Positions 28,491 to 37,408 of a DNA stretch of 64,000 nucleotides are shown in pieces. A program made the translations under genes and the position numbers. A model generated the notes under the pieces. The model was not told the DNA's origin. It worked only from the letters and a program-made list of their open reading frames with translations, and made no database searches. The first letter of the stretch is position 1, and every line of letters starts with the position of its first letter. The DNA is taken from the NCBI RefSeq assembly GCF_000235365.1, contig NC_016452.1, positions 916,001 through 980,000 of the forward strand, written 5' to 3'. This DNA comes from Eremothecium cymbalariae DBVPG#7215 (Eukaryota; Ascomycota; Saccharomycetes; Saccharomycetales; Saccharomycetaceae).

Positions 28491-28626
28491 CACGGCTTCG
28501 CATTACGAGCAGTGCACGTTTGTATACATGTGTTTACAAAGTATCGCCACGGTCATATGGATCACGGGACTGCAAATACCATATAAGTACGAAAGAATTC
28601 ATTACTCGTCACGTCGGAATTTCCAA

Positions 28627-28699
28627 GCTTCTATGGCCAAGTTGGTAAGGCGCCACACTAGTAATGTGGAGATCATCAGTTCGACTCTGGTTGGAAGCA
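28627..28699 (+). tRNA. tRNA-Thr (anticodon AGU)
   Basis: 73 bases. Starts GCTTCTATGGCC and ends TTGGAAGC plus an A discriminator. The anticodon loop ACTAGTAAT gives AGT, reading Thr ACU and ACC after inosine formation. The T arm contains GTTCGACTC. No intron. It closely matches yeast tRNA-Thr(AGU). Confidence 0.95.
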
Positions 28700-30302
28700 T
28701 AAATCGTCCATATTTTTTTAGTCCCTGCCTATATTAGGCCTCCCAGGGCCAATTCTTTACAGATAGGATGCATGCTATATATTAGTTCGAAACATATAAG
28801 AAGAGATTTACAGTCAGGAAGAGATCTTGATGTAGTCCAAACTGTACGAAAGAAGTCAAAATTATGTATCTACGGTTGTGGTAGACCGGTCCGAGTATTA
28901 CACAAACTGCTTAGTATTGAGAAACAACTGAAACAGTAACAGTAATTTCGTCTTGAAGAAAAAACACTTGATTACAAGATACGCGTATACAATAATAAAT
29001 GTTTCCGTTTTTGTACAAATTTACAGAGTTGTACTACCCAGTTACTTATTATCCATTATTGCTTCTTTACCGCCCCAAAACAAAAACGAACAGCTATATA
29101 GACATGTTTGCTTTTTAGTCTGGCATCTGAATCCTTACCAACAACAAAAACTGGTAAAATGTCCTTACAGATTTTAGTATTCTTTGCTTCTATACATTTC
29201 TTAATTTCTTAATAAGGAGCTTCAAAAAAAGCCAATTACGAATGCTCTTCATATCCTGATTTAACAAAGAAATAAACATGTCATGATTAGTTGACCTCTT
29301 GGCGGTCTGAGAAAATATTTTCCATATGCCGTTAATCTTCCCGCTCACATTTTCCTACGGCTAAGAAGAAAATTAGTAGTGCATTCTAAAAGTCTTCAAA
29401 ACTATCCCTCCAGTTTCCATGAAATGCAGGAAATTGAGGCGACTATTTTTTGATGTAGGATAATAGATGATGCCACATTGATTTTGAAATATTTGAAAGT
29501 TCCTAGTTTCTTCCTTCCCCTTATGGCTTTCTTTTTTTAGTAGTAGCTTACTCATACCTTTGTCTTACATAAAATACCGACAGAACAAAATTAATCATAG
29601 CATATGTGCAGAAAACTCTGCACTCCCTTTGATTATAGAAGTCAGGTTGTTCTTTTGTATTCTGCCAAGGTTTTTTCAACGCTGTGACGCAATTTTTCTG
29701 CATGGCTCGCTGACGCTGATTCATGTGCGTTGAACAACGCGCAAAACAGCACGACGATCCTTTTTTTGAATCATTAAGGTACCTACACCCCTACTTATTC
29801 CTCGAGGGGAAAAATAACTTCCTTAGAGCAACCGTAGTGGTAGTTTGATTTCTGGGAGACATCGTTTTTTAAGTTCTTTCTCATGCACTGTCCCTTTTTT
29901 TGCTCATATGAAAAAAAAGCCTCTCCTATTTTAAATTCAGCCTTTCTAAGATGGAAATGACAGAAGAAACAGTAGCGACGGTAATAGTGGAATATACGTT
30001 ATTCAGAGAATTGATAAATTAAAAAACCTTACATGAAAATTTTACTGCGCAACTATATAAATGGGGACCCTGTGGATCCCAACAATTCATTTTCCTTGAA
30101 TCGTTTTCGTTTTGTAAGAAGTAATTAAAACTAGTCAGTTAGTTCATTTCTAAAGAATAGACATTAGTCGAGGGATATCATATTTTTCGTACGACTCCAA
30201 GAAAAGACAAGTGAATAGCGATCAGCTAACAAATAATCTTCATATCCTCGTTTAAGACGCATTTTTTTCTTTAAAAATTTCCAAAGACCGTTTTTTTAAG
30301 AA
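28700..30302. other. Long gene-free region upstream of the TIR-type gene
   Basis: 1.6 kb between tRNA-Thr and the cell-wall gene, the longest stretch here without an annotated gene. A 74-codon plus-strand frame (28953-29177) and a 60-codon minus-strand frame (29373-29555) look random. A TATATAAA at about 30054 lies roughly 245 bases before the ATG. TCGTTTAA near 30248 is one base from the Upc2-type TCGTTTAG, found at anaerobic cell-wall genes in S. cerevisiae. Long promoters are usual for TIR/DAN genes. Confidence 0.5.
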
Positions 30303-31031
30303 ATGAGGACTACAAACGCTGTTGCTGCTACAGCTGCTTTACTGGCTGTTGCCTCCGCTGAAGATTTAGAGCCTGCTCAGGTTTCTTCGATCGACGTTGT
30401 GGTGCAAGATATCAAGAGTCACTTGACCGAGTACGTTAGTTACGCTGGTTCAAACTCTGGGTTATCTATACCTGAAGATGTTATAAGCGTCTACACTCAA
30501 GTGGCTACTTACACTGATGGATCCTACACTTCTTTGTTTAGCAACCTAAACTTCCAGGAAATCAACTCCGCTATTACTGGGTTACCCTGGTACAGCTCTA
30601 GATTAGCGCCTGCTTTTGCATCGTTGTCTCCTGCGGCTGCCACTGACGCCCCACAAAGTAGCGAAGGTAGTGATAGCTCTAATTCTGGCTCCGGTGTTGT
30701 TCCAGCCCCAGCCCCAGTCCCAGTCGGCGGAGGCAGTGGTTCCTCTGATTCTAGTTCTTCATCCGGTTCATCTGGATCTGAATCCGGTTCAAGCTCTGAA
30801 TCAGCCTCTGGCTCTGACTCTGCTGGTGGTGCTGCCGCAGCTGCCAGCTCCTCTGAAGGCTCTTCCTCTGGAAGTAGCTCTTCCGCCTCCGCTACAAGTT
30901 CTGCTACACATAGCAACGCCAGCAGAAACAATTCGTCAACCAGCAATTCTAGAGCCGGCGCCAACAACTTGCAAGTCTTATCCACTGGTTTGGGTATTGC
31001 CGCCGCTGGTATCGTCGGTTTGTTGTTGTAA
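30303..31031 (+). CDS. TIR1: GPI-anchored cell-wall mannoprotein, SRP1/TIP1 (TIR) family
   Basis: 242 residues. A signal peptide (about 1-19, ending ASA) is followed by a PAU/TIR domain of about 95 residues (SIDVVVQDIKSHLTEYVSYA, then GLPWYSSRLAPAF). A long Ser/Gly/Ala/Glu-rich region follows, likely O-mannosylated, then a C-terminal GPI signal (small residues near GANN and a hydrophobic end GIAAAGIVGLLL). S. cerevisiae relatives are cell-wall proteins induced by cold and low oxygen. It sits one gene block from YER010C; the S. cerevisiae neighbour of YER010C is TIR1 (YER011W), which supports the name. Another family member cannot be excluded. Confidence 0.85.
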   Translation: MRTTNAVAATAALLAVASAEDLEPAQVSSIDVVVQDIKSHLTEYVSYAGSNSGLSIPEDVISVYTQVATYTDGSYTSLFSNLNFQEINSAITGLPWYSSRLAPAFASLSPAAATDAPQSSEGSDSSNSGSGVVPAPAPVPVGGGSGSSDSSSSSGSSGSESGSSSESASGSDSAGGAAAAASSSEGSSSGSSSSASATSSATHSNASRNNSSTSNSRAGANNLQVLSTGLGIAAAGIVGLLL

Positions 31032-31848
31032 GCTATATGTCCTGAATAAACCCGGTTCCGTCTTCAATACCGGACACAAAAAGAAGATAATTAAAACGGT
31101 TAAGTGGTTCCTGGGGACGGATTCCAGGAACGTAATAAACCAGGTCTCCTTTTTTTTGTTTGCCCCGTTTGACTACTACTAATAAGTATTTTACTTTTAT
31201 GTTTTATTATTCTGTCCTTTTCTTCAGCAGCCTGTGAACCAAACTCCTTTTTATACATATTGAAAAAAGATGGGTGGGCTAGCTCTTGTGTTCATGTAAT
31301 TGACTAATGGATTACAGTTTTTGTTATATCTGCAGTCTTAGTGATACATACACATATATATATATATATATATAGTGCGCTTTTAATTATAACTATTGCT
31401 ACTTATTCTATTACATATCTTTTAACAACCTCGAGGAATGCCAAGAGAGTAGAGACTGCCTTATATAAGAAAAATCAAGAATAAATATGCGGTGTTAGGA
31501 GTTTAATCATATGTCCGGGTAATAATACTTGCAACGCTCGACCTACCTTATATAAAGGCTTAATCAGCCCATGAGAGGAAGGTATAAAACAACGTTTTAG
31601 TATCTGATGGCTGGAAAGGCTATGTAGGCTGTGTAAGGTTTGGTAGTAAGTTAATCGTTATATAGTATCGTAGGAGTTTGATCTGAATAGATGCTTGCGC
31701 ATCTTATGTACATACAGGCTTTTTAAATTTGGAGGGGAAAGCAGCCCGCGGCCTCTCATGTTGATAACACATTACATAGTTCATTTCAGCAGCCTCATAG
31801 AAATTGCATCTCAAGATAGGGGGAATAACAAAGATAACATCTGGTTTA
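31032..31848. other. Intergenic region between TIR1 and PAN1
   Basis: About 820 bases with an AT microsatellite (about 31354-31374) and the PAN1 promoter. No RNA gene or conserved ORF was recognised. The PAN1 frame extends upstream only through a TTG. Confidence 0.5.
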
Positions 31849-34800
31849 ATGTATAATCCTTATCAGCAGCAGCAGCAGCAACAGGTCCCTAATGAGAACT
31901 TGTTTCAGCAACAAGTAGGGTATGCTGGCCAGTCTCAGCAAGGGAATCGTATTCCGACTGCTTCTGGGTTTGGGAATTATGGGTATGAAATACAACAACA
32001 ACAGCCTCAGCAGCCTCAGCAGCCTCAGCAGCAGCAATATACAGGGTATTATCCAATGCCTGTTCAACAACCTCAGCAACCTGGTCATATTTTCAGCGGT
32101 TCTCAAACCATTGGGGCGAATACAGGGTTCTCTGGTGCGTCGGTTCCAGCTACTGGGTTTAACCAGTTGGGAGCTCAGTCCTTGCAACCCCAGCAGACAG
32201 GGTTTTATGCGCAGAAGCAGGATCCGCAACAGCCTGTCGAACCTTTAAAGCCCAACGAAACTGGATTTGTCAATTCGTTTGCGAACAATGGTATCAACAC
32301 TGAACTCAAGATACCTTTATTGCGTTTGTCTTTTCTTACTACATCAGATCAGGCGAAGTTTGAAACGTTATTTAGATCAGCTGTGCGTGCTGGGTCGAAT
32401 ACGATTTCTGGAAGTGATTGTAGGACTATTTTGATGAGGTCTGGTGTGGAACCTTCAAAATTGGCCCGGATATGGTCACTCTGCGATACCAATAAGGCGG
32501 GTGAACTATTATTCCCTGAATTTGCATTAGCGATGCATTTAGTTAATAAGCTCTTACAGGGGGACACTATTCCACATGAGCTCGACTCTAGGACAAAGGC
32601 AGATGTCAACAACTTCATAGATGCTATTAATTTTAGTGTTGGTGCGCAATCATCCTCCACCGAAGACCTGAAGCCCAGAACACCCTTTGACGATTTGAAC
32701 TCAGATTTACCATCGTTACAGCCAAATAAAACCGGGTTCATGCCATCTACATCATTTGGAGCGCTTGCGCTTCAGACACAAATGACTGGTGGTGGTAGTA
32801 CAAGCTTCATGCCGCAGCCTACCTTTGGGCAACAACTTCAATCTCTACAACCTCAACTGACTGGCGGTGCTAGCACAAGCTTCATGCCGCAGCCTACCTT
32901 TGGGCAACAACCTCAATCTCTACAACCTCAACTGACTGGCGGTGCTAGCACAAGCTTCATGCTGCAGCCTACCTTTGGGCAACAACCTCAATCTCTACAA
33001 CCTCAACTGACTGGCGGCCCATTACAGCTCCAAAATACAGATGTGGCACCCCAAAATTTGGGCGTGGCCCCTCAACTCACAGGGATGGCCCCTCAAAATA
33101 CGGGCCTTATTCCTCAGAGCACAGGTATGATGCCTCAGCTTTCTTTTGGACAATCTCAGCAGCCACCTCCACCGACTGTCAATGCCACCGGGTTACAGCC
33201 TCAGACTACGGGAGGCTTTACTTCGGTTTTACAATCTCAACCTACGGGATTCTTACCTCCATCCCAGTTTGTTCCTACCGCTCCATTGTCTGCACAAAAG
33301 ACCGGGTTCGGTAACAACGAAATTTATTCGCAGGTCAACTTTGCTCAGAAGTTCGCTGTTGCTGACGAGGATAGGGTTACCCCAGAGGAGAAGTCTTTGT
33401 TCTACAAGATCTTTGAGACTTATGATAACGATAAAGCAGGTCAGTTACACTTCAAAATTGCTGCTGAAGTGTTTAGAAAATCAGGCTTGAATAGAAGCGA
33501 TTTAGAACATATTTGGAACTTGTGCGACACTAACAATTCAGGACAGCTAAACAAGCAAGAGTTTGCATTGGGAATGCATTTAATATACAAACGGATAAGT
33601 GGCGGTGTTTTACCAGATAAATTACCCCCAAGTTTGATTCCCTCCAGCACTAAAATTCTAAATGATGTCAAAAACCAGCTAAAAGTATCTAACAATAATA
33701 CCAGCAAAAAGGACCCAAACAGAGGTGGCGCTTTGGCATTCAAAAACAACGATGATGAAGTCCTACCAAGCTTCAGAAATCGTCGGAAAACGGTTTCTGA
33801 ACATCCCAAAATTGATGATAACAGTGAGGCCGTTAGCACCTTAAACAAGTTGATTAAAGAAAAGCAATCCCAATTGAGCTCTGCAAGGGCTGGAATACAG
33901 AAATTTCAACAGTCTCAACAAGTGGAGGATGCTGATGCTCTTAGAAAAGTGGAACAACTGAAACAACAAATAAGGCAACTACCCCTCCCAAAAAGTCATA
34001 ATAATGCTGTGCCTTCATATTTGAAGAATCGTTTTGAGTCTTTGAAAAGTAAAATACCAGCGTTGTTTAACGAAATATCTCAGATTGACAATGAAATCGC
34101 TAGTGCAAAAGTTCAGTTGTACAGATTGAGAAACCCATCATCTATTGTTGGCAGTGGACCTAATGGCGAAATTACTGAGTATGATCAAAAGAAAGCCAGA
34201 CAAAAGGCTCTATTAGCCTCTAGAATGGCCGCGTTAACTGGTAATCCAGTGCAGACACCATCTACTTCAGAGTTGGAAAAGGAGGAACAGGGTTACAGTG
34301 AGGAGATTGCAAAAATCAAAGAGGAACACAAGAGAAACCAGGATATGTTAAATGAAATCAAGAGTTCCATTACTGAAATATCGTCTCCTGTTAATGCATT
34401 TATCTATGGCGTTCAAGAAGCAAATGATAAGGATCCGGAGTACGAAAAATGGGAACTAGGAATTGGATTAGAACCTGAAGTTTATGAGTTCATTAAGCAT
34501 TTAAAGACCCAAGCTCAAGCCCAAGCTCAAGCTCAAGCTCAAGCTCAAGCCCAAGCTCAAGCTCAAGCTCAAGCCCAAGCTCAAGCTCAAGCTCAAGCCC
34601 AAGCTCAAGCGCAAGCTCAGTCTATTAATCGTTTTACTTCTTCTTTACCGGCTGAAATGCAGAGCCCATCCCATGGTGACCCCAAAGTATCTGCTATCGA
34701 TAGGTCCACTTCAGCTGCTACCAAGAGCTCATCATTAGATGGTGAATATTATTCCAATTACAGCTCTGCTACAGGTAGAGCTGCCTATGTTCAGGAGCAG

Positions 34801-35742
34801 GCCCAAAGGAAGATGCAGAGAAACACCAATGAATCCATGGAGGCATACGAGGCTTCCAACACTCATGTTGTCCAGAGGCGTGATGAAGATGAGGACGATG
34901 AAGATGATGAAGAAGAAAGAATATTAAGAGAACAGTTGGAAGCATTAAAATTGAAGAAGCGAGCTCAAAAACAGGCAAGATTAGACAAAGTACGCCAACA
35001 GGAAAGCGGAAGAAGAGGCTATTCTGAAGGTGACGGTAGCGATTCGTGGGATGATGAGTCTGTTAAGTCGCCCACACCAGTAGCCAATCACTCGCACCGC
35101 ACCAACTCAAATCAGCAAAGTACTCATTCTTTGGCTGGATCCAACCAATCTGCGGCAATAAATGCAAATACCGGTAGTAGAAGCACATTTTTTAAGCAGC
35201 CAGATGCTAGTTCATCTACTTTTGATTTGAAAGCCGCAGAACAACAGAGAAGGTTACAGAGAGGCTTGGATGAAGATGATGGATGGTCCGATGACAGTGA
35301 TAATAATGATACCTTAAGAGAGGCAAGTAAAAAGAATGAGGCTTCTAATGCTGAAGTACAATCGTTTGAGAGAAAACCTGATGTTTCTGCTGACCGTGCG
35401 GCCCCAATAGCCCCAGAGGTACAGCAACAGCAGCAGTTTGATGCAGCTCCAGTTCCTATAGCTCCACCATTACCACAGGTTATTGCCCCCCCACAAGAGA
35501 AGCCCATAATATCTTCTCAGAGCCAACCAACTGTCAAAAGCTCTTCTACCCCAGTGCCAGTGGCACCCCCCTTACCGCAAATTAATGCTGGAGATCGTCC
35601 AACAGCATTGCAACATTTACATGATGACGCTACTGACTCTGATGCTTTATCTATCCCTGAATCTGTGGAATCAGATATAGACGACTATAAGTCACCAATC
35701 CATGATATTCCTTATATTCCTCCCCCTCCACCGCTTCCATAG
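31849..35742 (+). CDS. PAN1: Endocytic actin-patch scaffold Pan1
   Basis: 1297 residues from the ATG at 31849, which gives the Pan1 start MYNPYQQQ; an upstream TTG adds 15 codons and was rejected. S. cerevisiae Pan1 (YIR006C) has 1480. Order: Gln-rich N-terminus; EH domain 1 (about 160-250, IWSLCDTNKAGELLFPEFA); a region of LxxQxTG-type Prk1/Ark1 phosphorylation sites containing three tandem 25-residue repeats; EH domain 2 (about 512-600, IWNLCDTNNSGQLNKQEFA); coiled coil (about 640-850); a Gln-Ala repeat (about 888-924); an acidic Arp2/3-binding-type stretch (DDGWSDDSDNND); and a Pro-rich end. It activates Arp2/3 with End3 and Sla1 at endocytic sites. Confidence 0.96.
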   Translation: MYNPYQQQQQQQVPNENLFQQQVGYAGQSQQGNRIPTASGFGNYGYEIQQQQPQQPQQPQQQQYTGYYPMPVQQPQQPGHIFSGSQTIGANTGFSGASVPATGFNQLGAQSLQPQQTGFYAQKQDPQQPVEPLKPNETGFVNSFANNGINTELKIPLLRLSFLTTSDQAKFETLFRSAVRAGSNTISGSDCRTILMRSGVEPSKLARIWSLCDTNKAGELLFPEFALAMHLVNKLLQGDTIPHELDSRTKADVNNFIDAINFSVGAQSSSTEDLKPRTPFDDLNSDLPSLQPNKTGFMPSTSFGALALQTQMTGGGSTSFMPQPTFGQQLQSLQPQLTGGASTSFMPQPTFGQQPQSLQPQLTGGASTSFMLQPTFGQQPQSLQPQLTGGPLQLQNTDVAPQNLGVAPQLTGMAPQNTGLIPQSTGMMPQLSFGQSQQPPPPTVNATGLQPQTTGGFTSVLQSQPTGFLPPSQFVPTAPLSAQKTGFGNNEIYSQVNFAQKFAVADEDRVTPEEKSLFYKIFETYDNDKAGQLHFKIAAEVFRKSGLNRSDLEHIWNLCDTNNSGQLNKQEFALGMHLIYKRISGGVLPDKLPPSLIPSSTKILNDVKNQLKVSNNNTSKKDPNRGGALAFKNNDDEVLPSFRNRRKTVSEHPKIDDNSEAVSTLNKLIKEKQSQLSSARAGIQKFQQSQQVEDADALRKVEQLKQQIRQLPLPKSHNNAVPSYLKNRFESLKSKIPALFNEISQIDNEIASAKVQLYRLRNPSSIVGSGPNGEITEYDQKKARQKALLASRMAALTGNPVQTPSTSELEKEEQGYSEEIAKIKEEHKRNQDMLNEIKSSITEISSPVNAFIYGVQEANDKDPEYEKWELGIGLEPEVYEFIKHLKTQAQAQAQAQAQAQAQAQAQAQAQAQAQAQAQAQAQAQSINRFTSSLPAEMQSPSHGDPKVSAIDRSTSAATKSSSLDGEYYSNYSSATGRAAYVQEQAQRKMQRNTNESMEAYEASNTHVVQRRDEDEDDEDDEEERILREQLEALKLKKRAQKQARLDKVRQQESGRRGYSEGDGSDSWDDESVKSPTPVANHSHRTNSNQQSTHSLAGSNQSAAINANTGSRSTFFKQPDASSSTFDLKAAEQQRRLQRGLDEDDGWSDDSDNNDTLREASKKNEASNAEVQSFERKPDVSADRAAPIAPEVQQQQQFDAAPVPIAPPLPQVIAPPQEKPIISSQSQPTVKSSSTPVPVAPPLPQINAGDRPTALQHLHDDATDSDALSIPESVESDIDDYKSPIHDIPYIPPPPPLP
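32797..33021 (+). repeat. Three tandem 75-base repeats within PAN1
   Basis: Units at about 32797-32871, 32872-32946 and 32947-33021, each encoding 25 residues that start STSFM and end QLTGG plus A or P. Units differ at only a few bases, so the duplication is recent. Each unit carries one LQPQLTG, a match to the Prk1 phosphorylation consensus. Confidence 0.92.
34510..34620 (+). repeat. In-frame CAAGCN hexamer repeat (Gln-Ala) in PAN1
   Basis: About 18 units of CAAGCT, with some CAAGCC and CAAGCG, encoding alternating Gln-Ala over about 37 residues, just after the coiled coil. The hexamer keeps frame whatever the copy number, so length may vary among strains. Confidence 0.93.
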
Positions 35743-35837
35743 CTTGTGACTCTGTTTCGTTGTTATTTTACCAACAAGTTATTTATGTAATTTAGGTTGT
35801 AATACTCAATGCGTTTCTATATATATGTAAGAATGAC

Positions 35838-36359
35838 CTATTTTTTGATAAACTTCTCCATCGGATCAGCAAAGTCATCATCATCACCATTTCCCTCCTT
35901 TTTGCATTTACTACTAACTGATTGTAGTTCTGAATCAACTTTATGCAGAGGCTCTCGGATAACATCCTTAGATAGTTGTAACTTCATTTCATTCATATAA
36001 TCTACATCTTCATTTCTAGGGTGATAAAACGTATGGTCAACTTTTAAAGTCCTACCGCATATCTTAGCTCCATTAAGATTATCAACCGCAAGAATAGTTG
36101 ACCTCTGATCTTCATACTTCAAATACCCAAACCCTCTTGATTCACCAGTATCTCGATCTCTGGCAAGTTTAAGATCTGTAGGAACTCCAAATTGGGAGAA
36201 TATTGTTAAAATATCACCTTCCGTGAGCTCTAAATTAAGTCCACTGAAATGAATATATGCTTGATCTTTATATTGATAATGCCAAGAGGCCTCTTCCGAC
36301 AGAATTCCTTGTTGCAGCTCACTGTCACTTAGCTTCTGGATCGAACGTATCTGATTCAT
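35838..36359 (-). CDS. IST3: RES-complex splicing factor Ist3/Snu17
   Basis: 173 residues, against 148 in S. cerevisiae (YIR005W), with one RRM: RNP2 AYIHFSGL near residue 34 and RNP1 SRGFGYLKYE near 82. The N-terminal lead (IRSIQKLSDSELQQGI) and the post-RRM segment (LKVDHTFYHPRNE) are Ist3-specific and bind Bud13 and Pml1 in the RES complex, which supports splicing and pre-mRNA retention. It converges with PAN1 (95-base gap), matching YIR005W/YIR006C. Confidence 0.94.
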   Translation of the reverse strand: MNQIRSIQKLSDSELQQGILSEEASWHYQYKDQAYIHFSGLNLELTEGDILTIFSQFGVPTDLKLARDRDTGESRGFGYLKYEDQRSTILAVDNLNGAKICGRTLKVDHTFYHPRNEDVDYMNEMKLQLSKDVIREPLHKVDSELQSVSSKCKKEGNGDDDDFADPMEKFIKK

Positions 36360-36511
36360 TCTTTGATTCCTAATTCACTCACTAAGTTCCAGCTACTTAG
36401 TATCATGATCATCGGTCAATCTGTAAAAGAATTGCTCCTACATTTTTTTGAATCCGAATCTGAACTACTGAACCTGCACCCTTATAAGAGTTGCAAACCA
36501 ACTGTCAAGAA

Positions 36512-37219
36512 ATGTCATATAACGTTATATTGTCCAGGTTTACCACCTGTGATATTGCAGATGGGTTACTAAACCTATATAATATATCCAATGGAGGATT
36601 TTTACCAAACCTTCAACGCTTTTCTGGCGAACCTAAGGGGACAGTTGTAGGCCCTGCATACACTGTTCTATTTGAATCTGTTAAAAAGACATCACAAGAG
36701 GTGAATTATATTGATAATGTTCCTAAAGGTTCTGTGTTGGTGATTGCACTTCCTGTAGAGCTTCAATTACCAACAGCTCCTTATGTAAAGATAACCCAGG
36801 CTATGTATGGTGGATTGATGTCCACCAGAGCACAATATCTTGGAGCTAACGGAACAGTTGTATTTGGTAGGATAAGGGATGTTGGTGAACACAGGGAATT
36901 AAATCACCCTGTGTTTAGCTATGGTTTGGGTGTGTGTGCTCCTAAGATGTCAGTAAAGCCATCTATAATCGGTGAACCTTTGCCAATTTTAAGTAGTGAC
37001 GGTACTCAAGAAAACATTTGTTCAGGTGATTATATTGTTGCAGATGAAAATGGCGTTGTCAGAATACCTAAAGATATTGTAGACATGGAAAGGTTAATTA
37101 ACTATATCCAAAAATCTATCGAAGCAGATTCATTGGTTTTTAAGGATATTAAGGACGGTGTTCCAGCTAAACAAGCTCAAAAGAAGCACAGAGCTGCGTT
37201 AAAAGAATTACTAGATTAA
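36512..37219 (+). CDS. RraA-like aldolase/decarboxylase, YER010C homologue
   Basis: 235 residues from the ATG at 36512 (MSYNVILSRFTTCDIADGLL); an upstream in-frame TTG was rejected. Collinear with S. cerevisiae YER010C (234), including ITQAMYGGLMSTRAQYLGA and the active-site block GTVVFGRIRDVGEHRELNHP, where Arg and Asp match the substrate and metal ligands of the RraA fold. The S. cerevisiae protein has 4-hydroxy-4-methyl-2-oxoglutarate aldolase and oxaloacetate decarboxylase activity in vitro; its cellular role is unclear. It is divergent from IST3 with a 152-base gap. Confidence 0.93.
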   Translation: MSYNVILSRFTTCDIADGLLNLYNISNGGFLPNLQRFSGEPKGTVVGPAYTVLFESVKKTSQEVNYIDNVPKGSVLVIALPVELQLPTAPYVKITQAMYGGLMSTRAQYLGANGTVVFGRIRDVGEHRELNHPVFSYGLGVCAPKMSVKPSIIGEPLPILSSDGTQENICSGDYIVADENGVVRIPKDIVDMERLINYIQKSIEADSLVFKDIKDGVPAKQAQKKHRAALKELLD

Positions 37220-37408
37220 ACACATATCATTATATATACAGCCTTGCAGCAGATATAAACGTCAAAAGAAAGCATATGGGACAAAAAATGGCACAATTAA
37301 AAAAAAATAACAACAGGACAGCAAGAGATGCATAGATGCGTCTCTACATGTCCGAGACATAGAGTTCGTCTGCTAGGTAATTGGGATACGAAGACAACTG
37401 AACTGCGG

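Noticed and set aside
28462..28737. A 91-codon plus-strand ORF downstream of element copy B
   Set aside because: It reads straight through tRNA-Thr(AGU) and has no protein family features.
30524..30985. A 153-codon minus-strand ORF rich in Glu and Leu
   Set aside because: Antisense of the Ser/Gly-rich repeats of the TIR-type gene; low-complexity shadow.
31804..31848. An upstream TTG start for PAN1
   Set aside because: The ATG at 31849 gives the conserved MYNPYQQ start; non-ATG starts are rare in yeast.
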